The notes under the pieces: generated by a model
Database searches by the model: none
What the model was told of the DNA's origin: nothing
Seen by the model: the letters and a program-made list of their open reading frames with translations, nothing else
Source: Clostridium neonatale
GTDB taxonomy: Bacteria; Bacillota; Clostridia; Clostridiales; Clostridiaceae
DNA: 64,000 nucleotides
Assembly: GCF_001458595.1 (NCBI RefSeq)
Contig: NZ_LN890328.1
Coordinates: forward strand, 946,480 to 1,010,479
Reading direction: 5' to 3'
Made by a program: the position numbers and the translations under genes
Shown: positions 7,536 to 15,776 of the stretch, piece by piece
Numbering within the stretch: the first letter of the stretch is position 1
Layout of the letters: every line of letters starts with the position of its first letter

Positions 7536-8789
7536 ATGTCAGAATTAAATTATGAAGAACTAATTCTTTTAGATAATTTTATATATTTAAGATGGGAAAG
7601 CGAAAAAAACGCTTTAATAATAGATATTGTTAATGAGATTTTAAAAGATAATAATTTGGATAAACTTATTAATAAAGAAGAAAATTGTATTGTAAAGATG
7701 CCTGCAGAGGAATGGATTGATACATTAGAAAAAATGAAAATCAAACCTAATTTGAAGAATCTCAAACTTCACAATCTAAAAAGTACTAATGATGGGTTTA
7801 GAGCTGCCTGCTTTATTGATGATGAATTAAATGCAACAGTAGTTTTTAGAGGCAGCAGTAGTAAAGAAGAATGGGATGATAATGGAAAAGGTGCATATGA
7901 ATATGATACAAAAGATCAAGAAAAAGCACTTTTTTATATTAATAGCCTAGAATTTGATAATATAACAGTAACAGGTCATTCAAAAGGTGGAAATAAAGCA
8001 CAATATGTGGCTGTTTTATCTACTAAGATAAAAAGATGTATATCAATTAATGGACAAGGATTTTCAAATGAATTTATAAAGAAATATAGCGAAGATATTG
8101 AAAATAACAAATATAAAATCATTTGCATAAATTGCAAATATGATTATGTAAACTGCTTATTGAATACAATTGCAAACCAAAGTTATTACATTAGTACAGA
8201 GCTTCAGATTAATCCATTTTTCTATCATAAATGCAATATACTTTTGGACAAGTATGGAAACTTAAGAAAGGAGAGTAAAAGAGCATTTTTTTCTAAAATA
8301 ATAAATGACTTTTCAACGTCACTTATATCAGACTTACCAAAAGAACTAAGGATATTAGTTATGGAAGGACTTATGAGCATTATAGAGGCTTTCTTATGCA
8401 GAAATCTGATTAACGAGAATATAATTAAAATTGCTGGGGGAACTTTAATTATATTAATGTATGGAAAATACTTTAAATACAAAGAAGCATTTGCAATAAG
8501 TTATTCTGTATTAGAAATGATATTAGTACCATTGTTATTATGGAAGGATTTTATAGATATTGACGAAACACATTCAAAGGAAAAATATAAAGAACTCCAA
8601 AGGAAAATAATTTCTATGGAGAATAATGTTTTAAATAAACTTGGTATAATCAGTGATAAAGCAGAAATTTTTACTAAAATCAAAAATAACAACAATTTAA
8701 TAGATAATAATAGAATAATAAAAAATATACAAAATACCTTGGATAAATTCACAAAAAGTCTTTATGATGAGGAGCTTAATATGCAATAA
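7536..8789 (+). CDS. lipase class 3-like / Mbeg1-like alpha-beta hydrolase fold protein (DUF2974 type)
   Basis: This is a protein of about 417 residues. The N-terminal half contains ATVVFRGSSSKEEWDDN, the oxyanion-side strand and loop of class 3 lipases, and the nucleophile elbow TGHSKGGNKAQY, which has the GHSKGG form typical of the Mbeg1-like/DUF2974 family. ISINGQGFS follows. The C-terminal 200 residues include two hydrophobic stretches and an amphipathic end. It probably hydrolyses an ester, but no substrate is evident and there is no signal peptide. I prefer the ATG at 7536; a TTG at 7524 sits directly on the ggag. The gene is monocistronic. Confidence 0.75.
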   Translation: MSELNYEELILLDNFIYLRWESEKNALIIDIVNEILKDNNLDKLINKEENCIVKMPAEEWIDTLEKMKIKPNLKNLKLHNLKSTNDGFRAACFIDDELNATVVFRGSSSKEEWDDNGKGAYEYDTKDQEKALFYINSLEFDNITVTGHSKGGNKAQYVAVLSTKIKRCISINGQGFSNEFIKKYSEDIENNKYKIICINCKYDYVNCLLNTIANQSYYISTELQINPFFYHKCNILLDKYGNLRKESKRAFFSKIINDFSTSLISDLPKELRILVMEGLMSIIEAFLCRNLINENIIKIAGGTLIILMYGKYFKYKEAFAISYSVLEMILVPLLLWKDFIDIDETHSKEKYKELQRKIISMENNVLNKLGIISDKAEIFTKIKNNNNLIDNNRIIKNIQNTLDKFTKSLYDEELNMQ

Positions 8790-8856
8790 TAATATTATAA
8801 TTATTTATAAATAAATTTTAGATAATGTTTAATAACATATAGGAAGAGGTAATATA

Positions 8857-9486
8857 ATGAAAACAACTTTATTGTTAGTAAGACATGGAGAAACAGAATG
8901 GAATAAACTTGGGAAATTTCAAGGATGTACTGATATTGAACTTTCAAAAGATGGTATTAATCAAGCTGAAAATTTAAAATTAAAATTAAATGAAGAATTT
9001 GATGTTATATATTCAAGTCCTTTAAAGAGAGCATATGAGACAGCTAAAATTCTAGCAAAAGATACAGATAAAGATATTACTATTTTAGAAGATATAAGAG
9101 AAATAAATTTTGGAGAATGGGAAGGACTAACTATAAGTCAAATTTCTGAAAAATATCCTGAAATTTTTAAGGTATGGAGAACAGATAAAAAAGAAGCTCC
9201 TTTTGTTGGAGGAGATGCTAGTACAAAAAACGCAGTAAATAGAGCATTAAGATGTATTATTGATATTATAAAGAAACATAAAGGTGAGAAGATAGTAATA
9301 GTTGCTCATGGAGGAATTATAAAAGCAGCACTAATAGGACTCTTTAATTGGGACATGAGTATGTATCATAAAATTGCTTTGGGAAATACTTGTATAAATA
9401 CTGTTACTTTTGATGATGAGATGAAACCAACAATTATAGGTATAAATGATACTAGTCATTTAAATGAAAATGTAAAAACAGTATAA
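8857..9486 (+). CDS. histidine phosphatase family protein (phosphoglycerate-mutase-like)
   Basis: This 209-aa protein begins MKTTLLLVRHGETEWN, with the RHG phosphohistidine loop (R9, H10). It continues with IYSSPLKRAYETA, the acid region INFGEWEG, and the second histidine in VAHGGIIKAAL. These four elements define the branch that includes cofactor-dependent phosphoglycerate mutases, broad phosphatases such as PhoE, and alpha-ribazole phosphatases. Length and sequence fit a small phosphatase rather than a glycolytic mutase. It could serve cobalamin assembly, but no cob genes are adjacent, so the substrate is open. Ribosome site aggaagagg; its own terminator follows. Confidence 0.85.
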   Translation: MKTTLLLVRHGETEWNKLGKFQGCTDIELSKDGINQAENLKLKLNEEFDVIYSSPLKRAYETAKILAKDTDKDITILEDIREINFGEWEGLTISQISEKYPEIFKVWRTDKKEAPFVGGDASTKNAVNRALRCIIDIIKKHKGEKIVIVAHGGIIKAALIGLFNWDMSMYHKIALGNTCINTVTFDDEMKPTIIGINDTSHLNENVKTV

Positions 9487-9492
9487 ATAAAA

Positions 9493-9533
9493 AAGCTATA
9501 CTATTTAAATAAGCATAGTATAGCTTATTTTTA
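9493..9533 (+). terminator. intrinsic terminator
   Basis: aagctatactat (9493-9504) pairs with atagtatagctt (9515-9526), followed by attttt. Confidence 0.82.
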
Positions 9534-9655
9534 TTAGAAATTATGAAAATATACTATATAATAAATAAATTGCTACTTTTATTATAAATGAGAGTAATTC
9601 ATGATATAATTTCATTGTTAAAGAAATACATTAGGTGAAAGGAAAGAATAAAAAA

Positions 9656-12253
9656 ATGGAATATACAAATTTGCATGAAAATGATCAATTTGAAAGATTT
9701 CAAAAAGAAATTCAAAGTTATAATAATTTTGGGTATTACAATAGATCAGTTGTGATTTTATCAAATGCAATAGGCTGCTTTCCTAATCACCCTGGTCTTT
9801 ATTATCTACTTGCTTTAACATATTATAATTCTAAGGAATATTTAAAAGCAACTGAATGTTTAAAAAATGCAATAAATTATGATGAAAAAAATAATAAATA
9901 TTTAGGTCTCATTGGATGCTGTCTCTTTAATACAGGTGACTATGAAAATGCATTTAATTATTCAAGAAAAGCTTTTGAGCTAGATAATAGAAATTTAGAT
10001 GCTATAGTAACACTTGGGAAAATTGAACTTTTTAGGCATAACTATAATGAGGCATATATGTATATAAATTTAGCTGTTGAAATAGATGATAATAATTATA
10101 AAGCTATAAGACTGTTAAGTAAGTATTATATAGCTAAAGAAGATGATCCTAAGAAAGTATTAGAAGTTTTATATGCATCACAAAAGCTAGGTAATGATGA
10201 AGAATTAGATTTAGATATAATTAAATTTTTATATATTCTAGGAGAATATACTGAATGTTTAAAAAGATGTAAATATGTTATAACCAATCATTCAAATGCT
10301 TATGTGGCTCAAAAAGCAACTAAATTTGTATCTGAAATCTATAATGAAGTTATGCAAAGCAAAAGTGAAATGAAAAAAGAGCTTAGTACGATTTTAAATG
10401 AAAAAGAAAACTTATTTAAGGAAAATAAATTAATTGAAGAAATTAAACAAGAATTAGATTTTAATAATGGTAAAAAAGAAGAAGATATGTATTCTATTTT
10501 AGATGACCCATCTAATGAAATTTATGAAAAAATAGAAAAAGCTAATATTATAGAAAAAGATAGTAAAAATAATAAAAGTCATAAGAATGATATAACTGAT
10601 TCTGAAAATAGTAATGATTTATTAAAAGAATCATTAGATAAATTAAATTCATTAATTGGTCTTGATAATGTAAAAGGTCAAATTCAAAGAATAGTTCAAC
10701 TTATAAAATATGAGAGAAATAGAGCTGATATTTTAGAAATTGAAGAAAATATAAATATGTCATATCATTTTGCTTTCCTTGGAAATCCAGGTACAGGTAA
10801 AACAACTGTTGCTAGGCTTATTGGAGATATATTTCATAATCTTGGTATATTAGAGAAGGGTCAGCTTATTGAAGTGGACAGAAGTAATATTGTTGGAAGG
10901 TTTATAGGAGAAACAGCTAAGCTTACACAAAAAGCTATTGATAATGCAATGGGAGGGATACTTTTTATTGATGAAGCATATTCTCTAGCTAAAGGTGGTA
11001 GCGATAGCAATGATTATGGAAGTGAAGCAATTGATACATTAATTAAAGCAATGGAGGATAATAGAGATAAGTTCACAGTCATTTTAGCAGGATACACTAA
11101 TGAAATGAATAAGTTAATAAAATTAAATCCAGGGTTAAAGAGCAGGATTAATTTAATAATAGAATTCAATGATTATAGCGATAAAGAATTATTAGAAATT
11201 GCAAAAAGCATGGCAGAAAAAGATTATTATAAATTATCTAAAAAAGGAGAGCAGGCCTTTATTGAAAAGATAAATAAAGAAAAAGTAGATGAGAACTTTG
11301 CCAACGCAAGAGTAGTAAGAAATATAATTGAAAATGCAATAAGAGAAAAAGCATTTAGAATAGGTGATAAAAAAGTTTCAAAAAAACAACTTACAATTCT
11401 TGAACCTAAAGATTTTGGGGTTAATTTATCATTTAATCGAAAAGAAAAAATGAATAGCTTGAAAAAAGAACTTTATAATTTAATAGGTTTAGATGAAGTT
11501 AAGAGGCTAATTGAAGGAGTAGTAGATACTTTAGAGCTACAATATAAAAAAAGAAATATGGGATTAAAGACAGAAAATATTTCATTAAATATGATATTTT
11601 CAGGCAATCCAGGAACAGGTAAGACAAGTGTAGCCAGAGTGCTTAGTAAAATATTAAAAGAAATTGGTGTACTTAAAAAAGGGCATATGATTGAAGTTAC
11701 AAGAACTGATTTAGTAGGTCAATATGTAGGACAAACAGCTCCAAAGACTCTTGAAAAGATAAAAGAGGCATATGGAGGAATTCTTTTTATTGATGAAGCG
11801 TACAGCCTAAATGGCGGAGGAGAAAATGACTTTGGACGAGAAGCTTTAGCAACCATTATAAAAGAAATGGAAGATAATCGTGATAAGTTAGTAATCATAA
11901 TGGCTGGCTACACAAAAGAGATGCAGGAACTTATGGAATTGAATCCAGGACTTAAATCAAGAATAAAATTTTTAATTGAATTTCCAGATTATAATGATGA
12001 TGAACTTATGGCAATATTTATGCTTTTATGTAAAAAAGAAGGCTATATGATAGAAAAGTCAGCACAGGAAAAATTAAAGGAAATATTTAAAAAAGAATAT
12101 TTAATAAGGGATAAGCATTTTGGAAATGGAAGACTTGCACGAAAATATTATGAAAAAATTAAAATGAATCAGGCCAGCAGAATTATTAAAGAAGAAATAG
12201 ATGATAAAATACAAATAATGAATATAAAGAAAGAAGATTTAGAAAATATATAA
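9656..12253 (+). CDS. TPR protein with two tandem CbxX/SpoVK-type AAA+ ATPase domains
   Basis: The protein has about 865 residues. Residues ~20-200 are tetratricopeptide-like repeats (HPGLYYLLALTYYNSKEY, YLGLIGCCLFNTGDYENAF, and others). A charged coiled linker (~240-330) leads to AAA+ domain 1, with Walker A GNPGTGKTT from about residue 376 and Walker B GILFIDEAYSLAKGG near 436. AAA+ domain 2 has Walker A GNPGTGKTS from about 650 and Walker B GILFIDEAYSLNGGG near 710. Both carry the arginine-rich NPGLKSRI sensor segment, so both should bind and hydrolyse ATP. The family includes SpoVK and RuBisCO-activase-like CbxX; TPR + CbxX also occurs in ESX EccA. No secretion genes are nearby. I chose the ATG at 9656 after aaaggaaag; a GTG at 9635 has no ribosome site. 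Confidence 0.85.
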   Translation: MEYTNLHENDQFERFQKEIQSYNNFGYYNRSVVILSNAIGCFPNHPGLYYLLALTYYNSKEYLKATECLKNAINYDEKNNKYLGLIGCCLFNTGDYENAFNYSRKAFELDNRNLDAIVTLGKIELFRHNYNEAYMYINLAVEIDDNNYKAIRLLSKYYIAKEDDPKKVLEVLYASQKLGNDEELDLDIIKFLYILGEYTECLKRCKYVITNHSNAYVAQKATKFVSEIYNEVMQSKSEMKKELSTILNEKENLFKENKLIEEIKQELDFNNGKKEEDMYSILDDPSNEIYEKIEKANIIEKDSKNNKSHKNDITDSENSNDLLKESLDKLNSLIGLDNVKGQIQRIVQLIKYERNRADILEIEENINMSYHFAFLGNPGTGKTTVARLIGDIFHNLGILEKGQLIEVDRSNIVGRFIGETAKLTQKAIDNAMGGILFIDEAYSLAKGGSDSNDYGSEAIDTLIKAMEDNRDKFTVILAGYTNEMNKLIKLNPGLKSRINLIIEFNDYSDKELLEIAKSMAEKDYYKLSKKGEQAFIEKINKEKVDENFANARVVRNIIENAIREKAFRIGDKKVSKKQLTILEPKDFGVNLSFNRKEKMNSLKKELYNLIGLDEVKRLIEGVVDTLELQYKKRNMGLKTENISLNMIFSGNPGTGKTSVARVLSKILKEIGVLKKGHMIEVTRTDLVGQYVGQTAPKTLEKIKEAYGGILFIDEAYSLNGGGENDFGREALATIIKEMEDNRDKLVIIMAGYTKEMQELMELNPGLKSRIKFLIEFPDYNDDELMAIFMLLCKKEGYMIEKSAQEKLKEIFKKEYLIRDKHFGNGRLARKYYEKIKMNQASRIIKEEIDDKIQIMNIKKEDLENI

Positions 12254-12266
12254 ATCTTCTTTTAAA
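12231..12266 (+). terminator. terminator overlapping the end of the AAA+ gene
   Basis: aagaagattta (12231-12241) pairs with taaatcttctt (12251-12261), followed by ttaaattt. The stem includes the last codons and the stop. Confidence 0.5.
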
Positions 12267-12273
12267 TTTATTA

Positions 12274-12301
12274 TTGACAAATAACAATTATTAGTTAATA
12301 A
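12274..12301 (+). promoter_or_regulatory. candidate promoter of the ferredoxin gene
   Basis: A perfect TTGACA (12274-12279) with TAATAA about 16 nt downstream, in front of a leader of about 80 nt to the ATG at 12386. Confidence 0.45.
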
Positions 12302-12385
12302 TATATTTGAGAAATGAAATAGAATTATTAATGTGTTTAAAAGATGGTTCTAAAGTATATATATTAAATTTAGGAGGTACTATAA

Positions 12386-12568
12386 ATGAAAGCATTTGTA
12401 GATGAAAATACATGTATTTGTTGTGGACTATGTGAAGGGATTTGCGGAGAAGTCTTTTCAACTGAAACAGGAGTGGCCGTAGCAGGTGAAGTTAATGCTG
12501 AACAAGAAGACGAAGTAAGAGAAGCATGTGACTCTTGCCCTGTTGGAGCAATTTCAATAGAAGAATAA
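12386..12568 (+). CDS. [4Fe-4S] ferredoxin, single-cluster type
   Basis: This 60-aa protein is the small soluble electron carrier of the clostridial type. The first motif is C10-x2-C13-x2-C16, completed by C51-P52, which gives one [4Fe-4S] cluster. C20 and C48 sit where mono-cluster ferredoxins often have a structural disulfide, and C12 is extra. The second cluster of 2[4Fe-4S] ferredoxins is absent. It likely exchanges electrons with oxidoreductases such as the pyruvate:ferredoxin oxidoreductase at 59705. A strong ribosome site (aggagg) and its own promoter suggest good expression. The following gene, 58 nt downstream, is another small iron-sulfur protein. Confidence 0.9.
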   Translation: MKAFVDENTCICCGLCEGICGEVFSTETGVAVAGEVNAEQEDEVREACDSCPVGAISIEE

Positions 12569-12626
12569 TAATATTATCACCAGAGATAATAATATTAGAA
12601 ACATTTGGATAAAGGAGCAAAATATT

Positions 12627-12797
12627 ATGGAAAATATATGTCTATGCAAAAAAGTAACTAAGGAAAAGATCGTGGAAGCTGTAAAAAATGGTGCAGATAC
12701 TTATGAAAAAGTTCAAGAAGCAACTGGAGCAGGAACAGGCGGATGCCACGGTGGAAGATGTAAATCTAAAATATTAGAAATAATAGAAGAAAACTAG
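12627..12797 (+). CDS. BFD-like [2Fe-2S]-binding small protein
   Basis: This 56-aa protein has ATG at 12627 after aaaggagc and stop at 12795-12797. It has the (2Fe-2S)-binding helix-turn fold of the bacterioferritin-associated ferredoxin (BFD) and NirB-middle domain: C5-x-C7 (ICLCKKVT), a helical part with IVEAVKNGADTYEKVQEATGAG, then GGCHGGRCKSKI with C40 and C45. The protein is a stand-alone domain of usual length. It probably delivers electrons to, or senses iron for, a partner such as a ferritin, but no ferritin gene is adjacent. It forms a likely two-gene unit with the ferredoxin upstream. Confidence 0.85.
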   Translation: MENICLCKKVTKEKIVEAVKNGADTYEKVQEATGAGTGGCHGGRCKSKILEIIEEN

Positions 12798-12810
12798 AAA
12801 ATACTCCAAA

Positions 12811-13070
12811 TCTATAAGGGACGTACAAAGTTTAGAGTGAAATAATCGAAATAAAGCTCTTATGTGTGGCTCGCTTGCTACAAAAATGAAGGTGTGAATT
12901 TTAAACATCAATGATTGTGCCCAAAACCGTTTGCTCCAATAACGAGTATTGGACAAACAATTTTGGAACAATCATTAATGTAAAAATTCTACATATTCAT
13001 TTTTTAATGCAAGACACCGCCAACATAAGAGCTTTATTTCTTTGTTTCATCTAGATTCATAGTATTGACA
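12811..13070 (+). repeat. palindromic structured element, copy A (full length)
   Basis: A ~250-bp imperfect palindrome. The outer conserved end contains aagggacgta. Stem P1 is 18 bp and perfect (12848-12865 with 13023-13040). After an internal loop TCG/ACACC comes stem P2 cttgc/gcaag (12874-12878 with 13009-13013), then long stem P3 over 12881-12918 and 12968-13006. The apical module holds GCCCAAAAC, TTTGCTCCAA and GTATTGGACAAA (12919-12967). It shares its layout with copy B at 22545 and copy C at 23195, but the stem sequences differ with compensatory changes. No reading frame of note runs through it. Confidence 0.8.
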
Positions 13071-13120
13071 TTATTGCTCTAAATAAATATACTTTTAAAT
13101 TAAAGAATAGTTATTTATAT

Positions 13121-13169
13121 ATGACGAATTGTCAAGCTAAGTGTTGCACTTAGCTTGACAATTCGTCAT
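13121..13169. repeat. perfect 23-bp hairpin of unknown role
   Basis: atgacgaattgtcaagctaa... (from 13121 to 13143) is exactly complementary to 13147-13169 with a 3-nt loop. Neither side is followed by a T run, so it is not a standard terminator. It lies between element A and the acetyltransferase gene. Confidence 0.75.
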
Positions 13170-13216
13170 AAATAAAAAAGCAATTGCAAAGTATAATATA
13201 GATTTGAGGTTAGATT

Positions 13217-13669
13217 ATGAAGTGGAGTTTGAAAAAGTTTTTTGAATTAACCAATGAAGAAGTTTATAAAATATTAAAATTAAGAAATGAAATATTTATT
13301 GTTGAACAATCATGTCCGTATATGGATTGCGATGGAAAAGATGAAGAATCATATCATTTATTTGCAGAAGATGGTAAAGATATTATAGCATATTTAAGAA
13401 TAGTAAAAAAAGGAATTATATATGATGATACAGCTATTGGCAGAGTTTGTGTAAATAAAAAATATCGCAAAAATAACTTAGGCAGAGAAATGTTATTAAG
13501 AGCAATATCTTTTATTGACAATGAATTAAACGAGAAAAAAATTAAAATTCAAGCTCAATCATATTTACGTGATTTTTATAAAAGTTTAGGCTTTAAAGAA
13601 ATATCCGACAATTATTTAGAAGATGGAATTTTGCATATAGATATGATATATAATAAAAAAGTTATATAA
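13217..13669 (+). CDS. GNAT-family N-acetyltransferase, ElaA-like
   Basis: This 150-aa protein has the ElaA arrangement: an N-terminal LRNEIFIVEQSCPYMDCDGKD segment, then AYLRIV, then the acetyl-CoA loop in IGRVCVNKKYRKNNLGREML, and a C-terminal SLGFKEISDNYLEDGILHIDM. It would transfer an acetyl group from acetyl-CoA to an amine, substrate unknown. The ribosome site is ttgaggt, 7 nt before the ATG. Length is normal for ElaA. It is preceded by palindromic elements and is probably monocistronic. Confidence 0.85.
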   Translation: MKWSLKKFFELTNEEVYKILKLRNEIFIVEQSCPYMDCDGKDEESYHLFAEDGKDIIAYLRIVKKGIIYDDTAIGRVCVNKKYRKNNLGREMLLRAISFIDNELNEKKIKIQAQSYLRDFYKSLGFKEISDNYLEDGILHIDMIYNKKVI

Positions 13670-13802
13670 ATTTAATATTTATTTAATATATTTATAAGAT
13701 AAGTAAAAGAATATTGTTAAGAAAATATGTTATTATATGAATAGTTTTAAATATATATGAATATTCGTATTATAAAAAAATTTTGCGAGAAAAGAGGCGT
13801 AA

Positions 13803-14702
13803 ATGTATACTTATAATATATTACAATGGTTAGCATTTTTCTTTATTTATTGTTTTATTGGATGGTGCATAGAATCAACCATTGTTTCAATTGAACGTAA
13901 AAAAATAGTTAATAGAGGATTTTTAAAATTACCTCTACTGCCCATATATGGTAGTGGGGCCATTATAATTTTAATTGTATGCTTGCCAGTAAGGGAGAGT
14001 ATTTTTAAGGTTTATTTTGTGGGCATGATATGTGCTACTATTTTAGAATATATAGTAGGATACTTTATGGAAGTTATTTTTAAAATGAAATATTGGGATT
14101 ATAGTAACGATAAATTTAATTATAAGGGTAGAATTTGTTTAGTATCATCATTATTTTGGGGAGTATTATCAGTTCTTCTAGTAGAATTTATTCATACATA
14201 TATTGAAGGTATAGTGCTTCTTATTCATGAGAATAATTTAGAAATACTTGTATCATGTATTTTTGCTATGACTTGCATAGACACATTTATATCTGCTAAA
14301 GAATCAATAGACCTTAATAAAGTTTTGAAAAAGATATCTTCTTTAAAAAATGAAATTGAAAACACCACTTCAGAAATCGAAGAAGTTTTAAAAGGTGGAT
14401 ATAAAGATATTTCATATATGACAGCAAAAGAGTTAATAGGATCAACTAAAGAAAAAGTAGAAAATCTAAAAATGAGGTTAGTAAAAGCAACCGAAAAAAG
14501 AAAAGAAGAAATTACTAAGCTTAGTTTAGTAAAAACACGTTTAATAAAAAACAACCCTACTGTTTACTCAATACAATTTAATGATGCTTTAAAAGAAATT
14601 AAGGACAGGCTATTAAATAAGTATGGAGAAAAAAAGAGTGATATTATGGAGAGAATTGGGATACTTCAAAAGAAAATTGAAGAATTTATTAAAGAATTAT
14701 AA
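13803..14702 (+). CDS. putative ABC transporter permease, CmpB family (PF06541 type)
   Basis: This 299-aa membrane protein has about five hydrophobic segments in the first 170 residues (LQWLAFFFIYCFIGWCIEST, LPLLPIYGSGAIIIL, FVGMICATILEYIVGYFMEVIF, and others). A charged coiled-coil tail of about 120 residues (KISSLKNEIENTTSEIEE...) extends into the cytoplasm. The IGWCIE...NRGF...P.YG and LEY..G...E..F...WDYS motifs are characteristic of the 'putative ABC-transporter type IV' CmpB family. There is no ATPase partner next to it, so a transport role is not shown. Ribosome site aagaggcg. It converges on the HD gene with a shared terminator. Confidence 0.78.
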   Translation: MYTYNILQWLAFFFIYCFIGWCIESTIVSIERKKIVNRGFLKLPLLPIYGSGAIIILIVCLPVRESIFKVYFVGMICATILEYIVGYFMEVIFKMKYWDYSNDKFNYKGRICLVSSLFWGVLSVLLVEFIHTYIEGIVLLIHENNLEILVSCIFAMTCIDTFISAKESIDLNKVLKKISSLKNEIENTTSEIEEVLKGGYKDISYMTAKELIGSTKEKVENLKMRLVKATEKRKEEITKLSLVKTRLIKNNPTVYSIQFNDALKEIKDRLLNKYGEKKSDIMERIGILQKKIEEFIKEL

Positions 14703-14752
14703 AAACTAAAAATTAGATAGAAACCTTTATTTCTATCTAATTTTTAGTTTTT
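14701..14752. terminator. strong bidirectional terminator
   Basis: A 23-bp perfect stem (14701-14723 with 14730-14752) with a 6-nt loop lies between convergent genes, with A5 on one side and T6 on the other. Confidence 0.88.
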
Positions 14753-14775
14753 TAATTAATTCCATAATATATACT

Positions 14776-15255
14776 TTATCTTATAATATTCTTATAAGTC
14801 TCAGCCATACTGCAATATTTATCTACAAATGTAACAATTAATCCTTCTAAATGTTTAGGAGGAATTATGGTTAATGGCCACATATGCTTTAAAATTATAT
14901 CCTGTTCTAATTTACTTAGTGTGAATTCTTTTAATGCATTATTTAGTGCAGTTCTTGGGTGTGTAAGACCATGGAATCTTAAGCCAGTTTCTTTGTAATG
15001 AGTATGCCAGTCATAAAGATAATAATCATGCAAAAGAGCCGCTCTGGCAACTGCATCATGGTTTAATTTGAATTTTTTACATATTTTATAGCTTAAATAG
15101 GAAACATTTATACTATGAACTCTTGTATTTGTATTTCCATGCTGCATGTATTTATCCATAGAACGAAAATTTTTATTGCACAATATATCATTAACTACAT
15201 TAATATACTCATAATCTCTTACATATTCTTTTGAATTTATAAAAATCATATCCAA
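14776..15255 (-). CDS. HD-domain phosphohydrolase-like protein
   Basis: This 159-aa protein keeps the metal-binding order of HD phosphohydrolases: the first histidine in RVHSINVSYLSY, the HD pair in AALLHDYYLYDW, and later LTHPRTALNNA and a D in VTFVDKYCSMAET. It is the short single-domain type found in many clostridia. It could be a nucleotide or phosphate-ester hydrolase; substrate unknown. The ATG at 15255 is a fair choice; the upstream aagga is rather distant, and an ATG two codons later is also possible. It is transcribed away from the trp leader. Confidence 0.8.
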   Translation of the reverse strand: MDMIFINSKEYVRDYEYINVVNDILCNKNFRSMDKYMQHGNTNTRVHSINVSYLSYKICKKFKLNHDAVARAALLHDYYLYDWHTHYKETGLRFHGLTHPRTALNNALKEFTLSKLEQDIILKHMWPLTIIPPKHLEGLIVTFVDKYCSMAETYKNIIR

Positions 15256-15371
15256 TATTTTTCACTATCCTTAAATAATATTATTATACATAATTGTATT
15301 ATACACAATAAATAAATACATATTCTAGTTTAATTTATAAAAAAATTAAATAAAAAATTAGAAAATTGTAC

Positions 15372-15400
15372 TTGAAAACAGCAAAGGAATATGTTACTCT
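15372..15400 (+). promoter_or_regulatory. candidate promoter of the trp operon
   Basis: TTGAAA (15372-15377), 17 nt, TACTCT (15395-15400), placing the transcript start just before the T-box leader. Confidence 0.5.
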
Positions 15401-15644
15401 TAATACAAGTTAATGTTATTAAAGCCGTTGATAAGAATAGTAAATAATAGAGTTTAGTATAAAGAGAATTTGGCATTTGGTGAGAGTCAAATACTGTAGC
15501 TATTATTGAATGGGTCTTTGAGGTGATATCTTGAAATATTTAAGTAGGGATATACGGGAAGTCAGCCGTTAAAATGACAGGATATAATAAAACAATTGTT
15601 TTACGTATCTGATAAGATATATACATGGGTGGTATAGCGAGTGT

Positions 15645-15680
15645 TAACATTTCGTCCTATTTTAGGAGAAGTGTTTTTTT
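15645..15680 (+). terminator. T-box terminator 1 (regulated)
   Basis: aacatttcgtcct (15645-15657) pairs with aggagaagtgtt (15664-15675) with one bulge, followed by T7. It competes with antiterminator 1. Confidence 0.75.
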
Positions 15681-15736
15681 ATTTATATAGCTTTTTATGC
15701 TGCATTAAAAATGTATTAATTTGGGTGGCACCACGA

Positions 15737-15776
15737 GTCACTTCGTCCCAATATTGGGGATGAAGTGACTTTTTTT
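15737..15776 (+). terminator. T-box terminator 2 (regulated)
   Basis: gtcacttcgtccc (15737-15749) pairs with ggggatgaagtgac (15756-15769), followed by T7. This is the stronger of the two. ttggg/cccaa pairing forms the competing antiterminator 2. Confidence 0.85.

Noticed and set aside
9656..12253. Part of a type VII (ESX) secretion locus because of TPR + CbxX
   Set aside because: No EccC-type ATPase, WXG100 protein or membrane component is in the neighbourhood.
12774..12971. 65-codon minus-strand frame
   Set aside because: It is read out of palindromic element A and has no ribosome site; the palindrome explains the open frame.
13141..13169. The 23-bp hairpin as a terminator
   Set aside because: Neither arm is followed by a T run in the direction of transcription.
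15681..15725. A complete second T-box with its own Stem I
   Set aside because: Only 41 nt separate the first terminator from the second T-box sequence, too few for a specifier domain.
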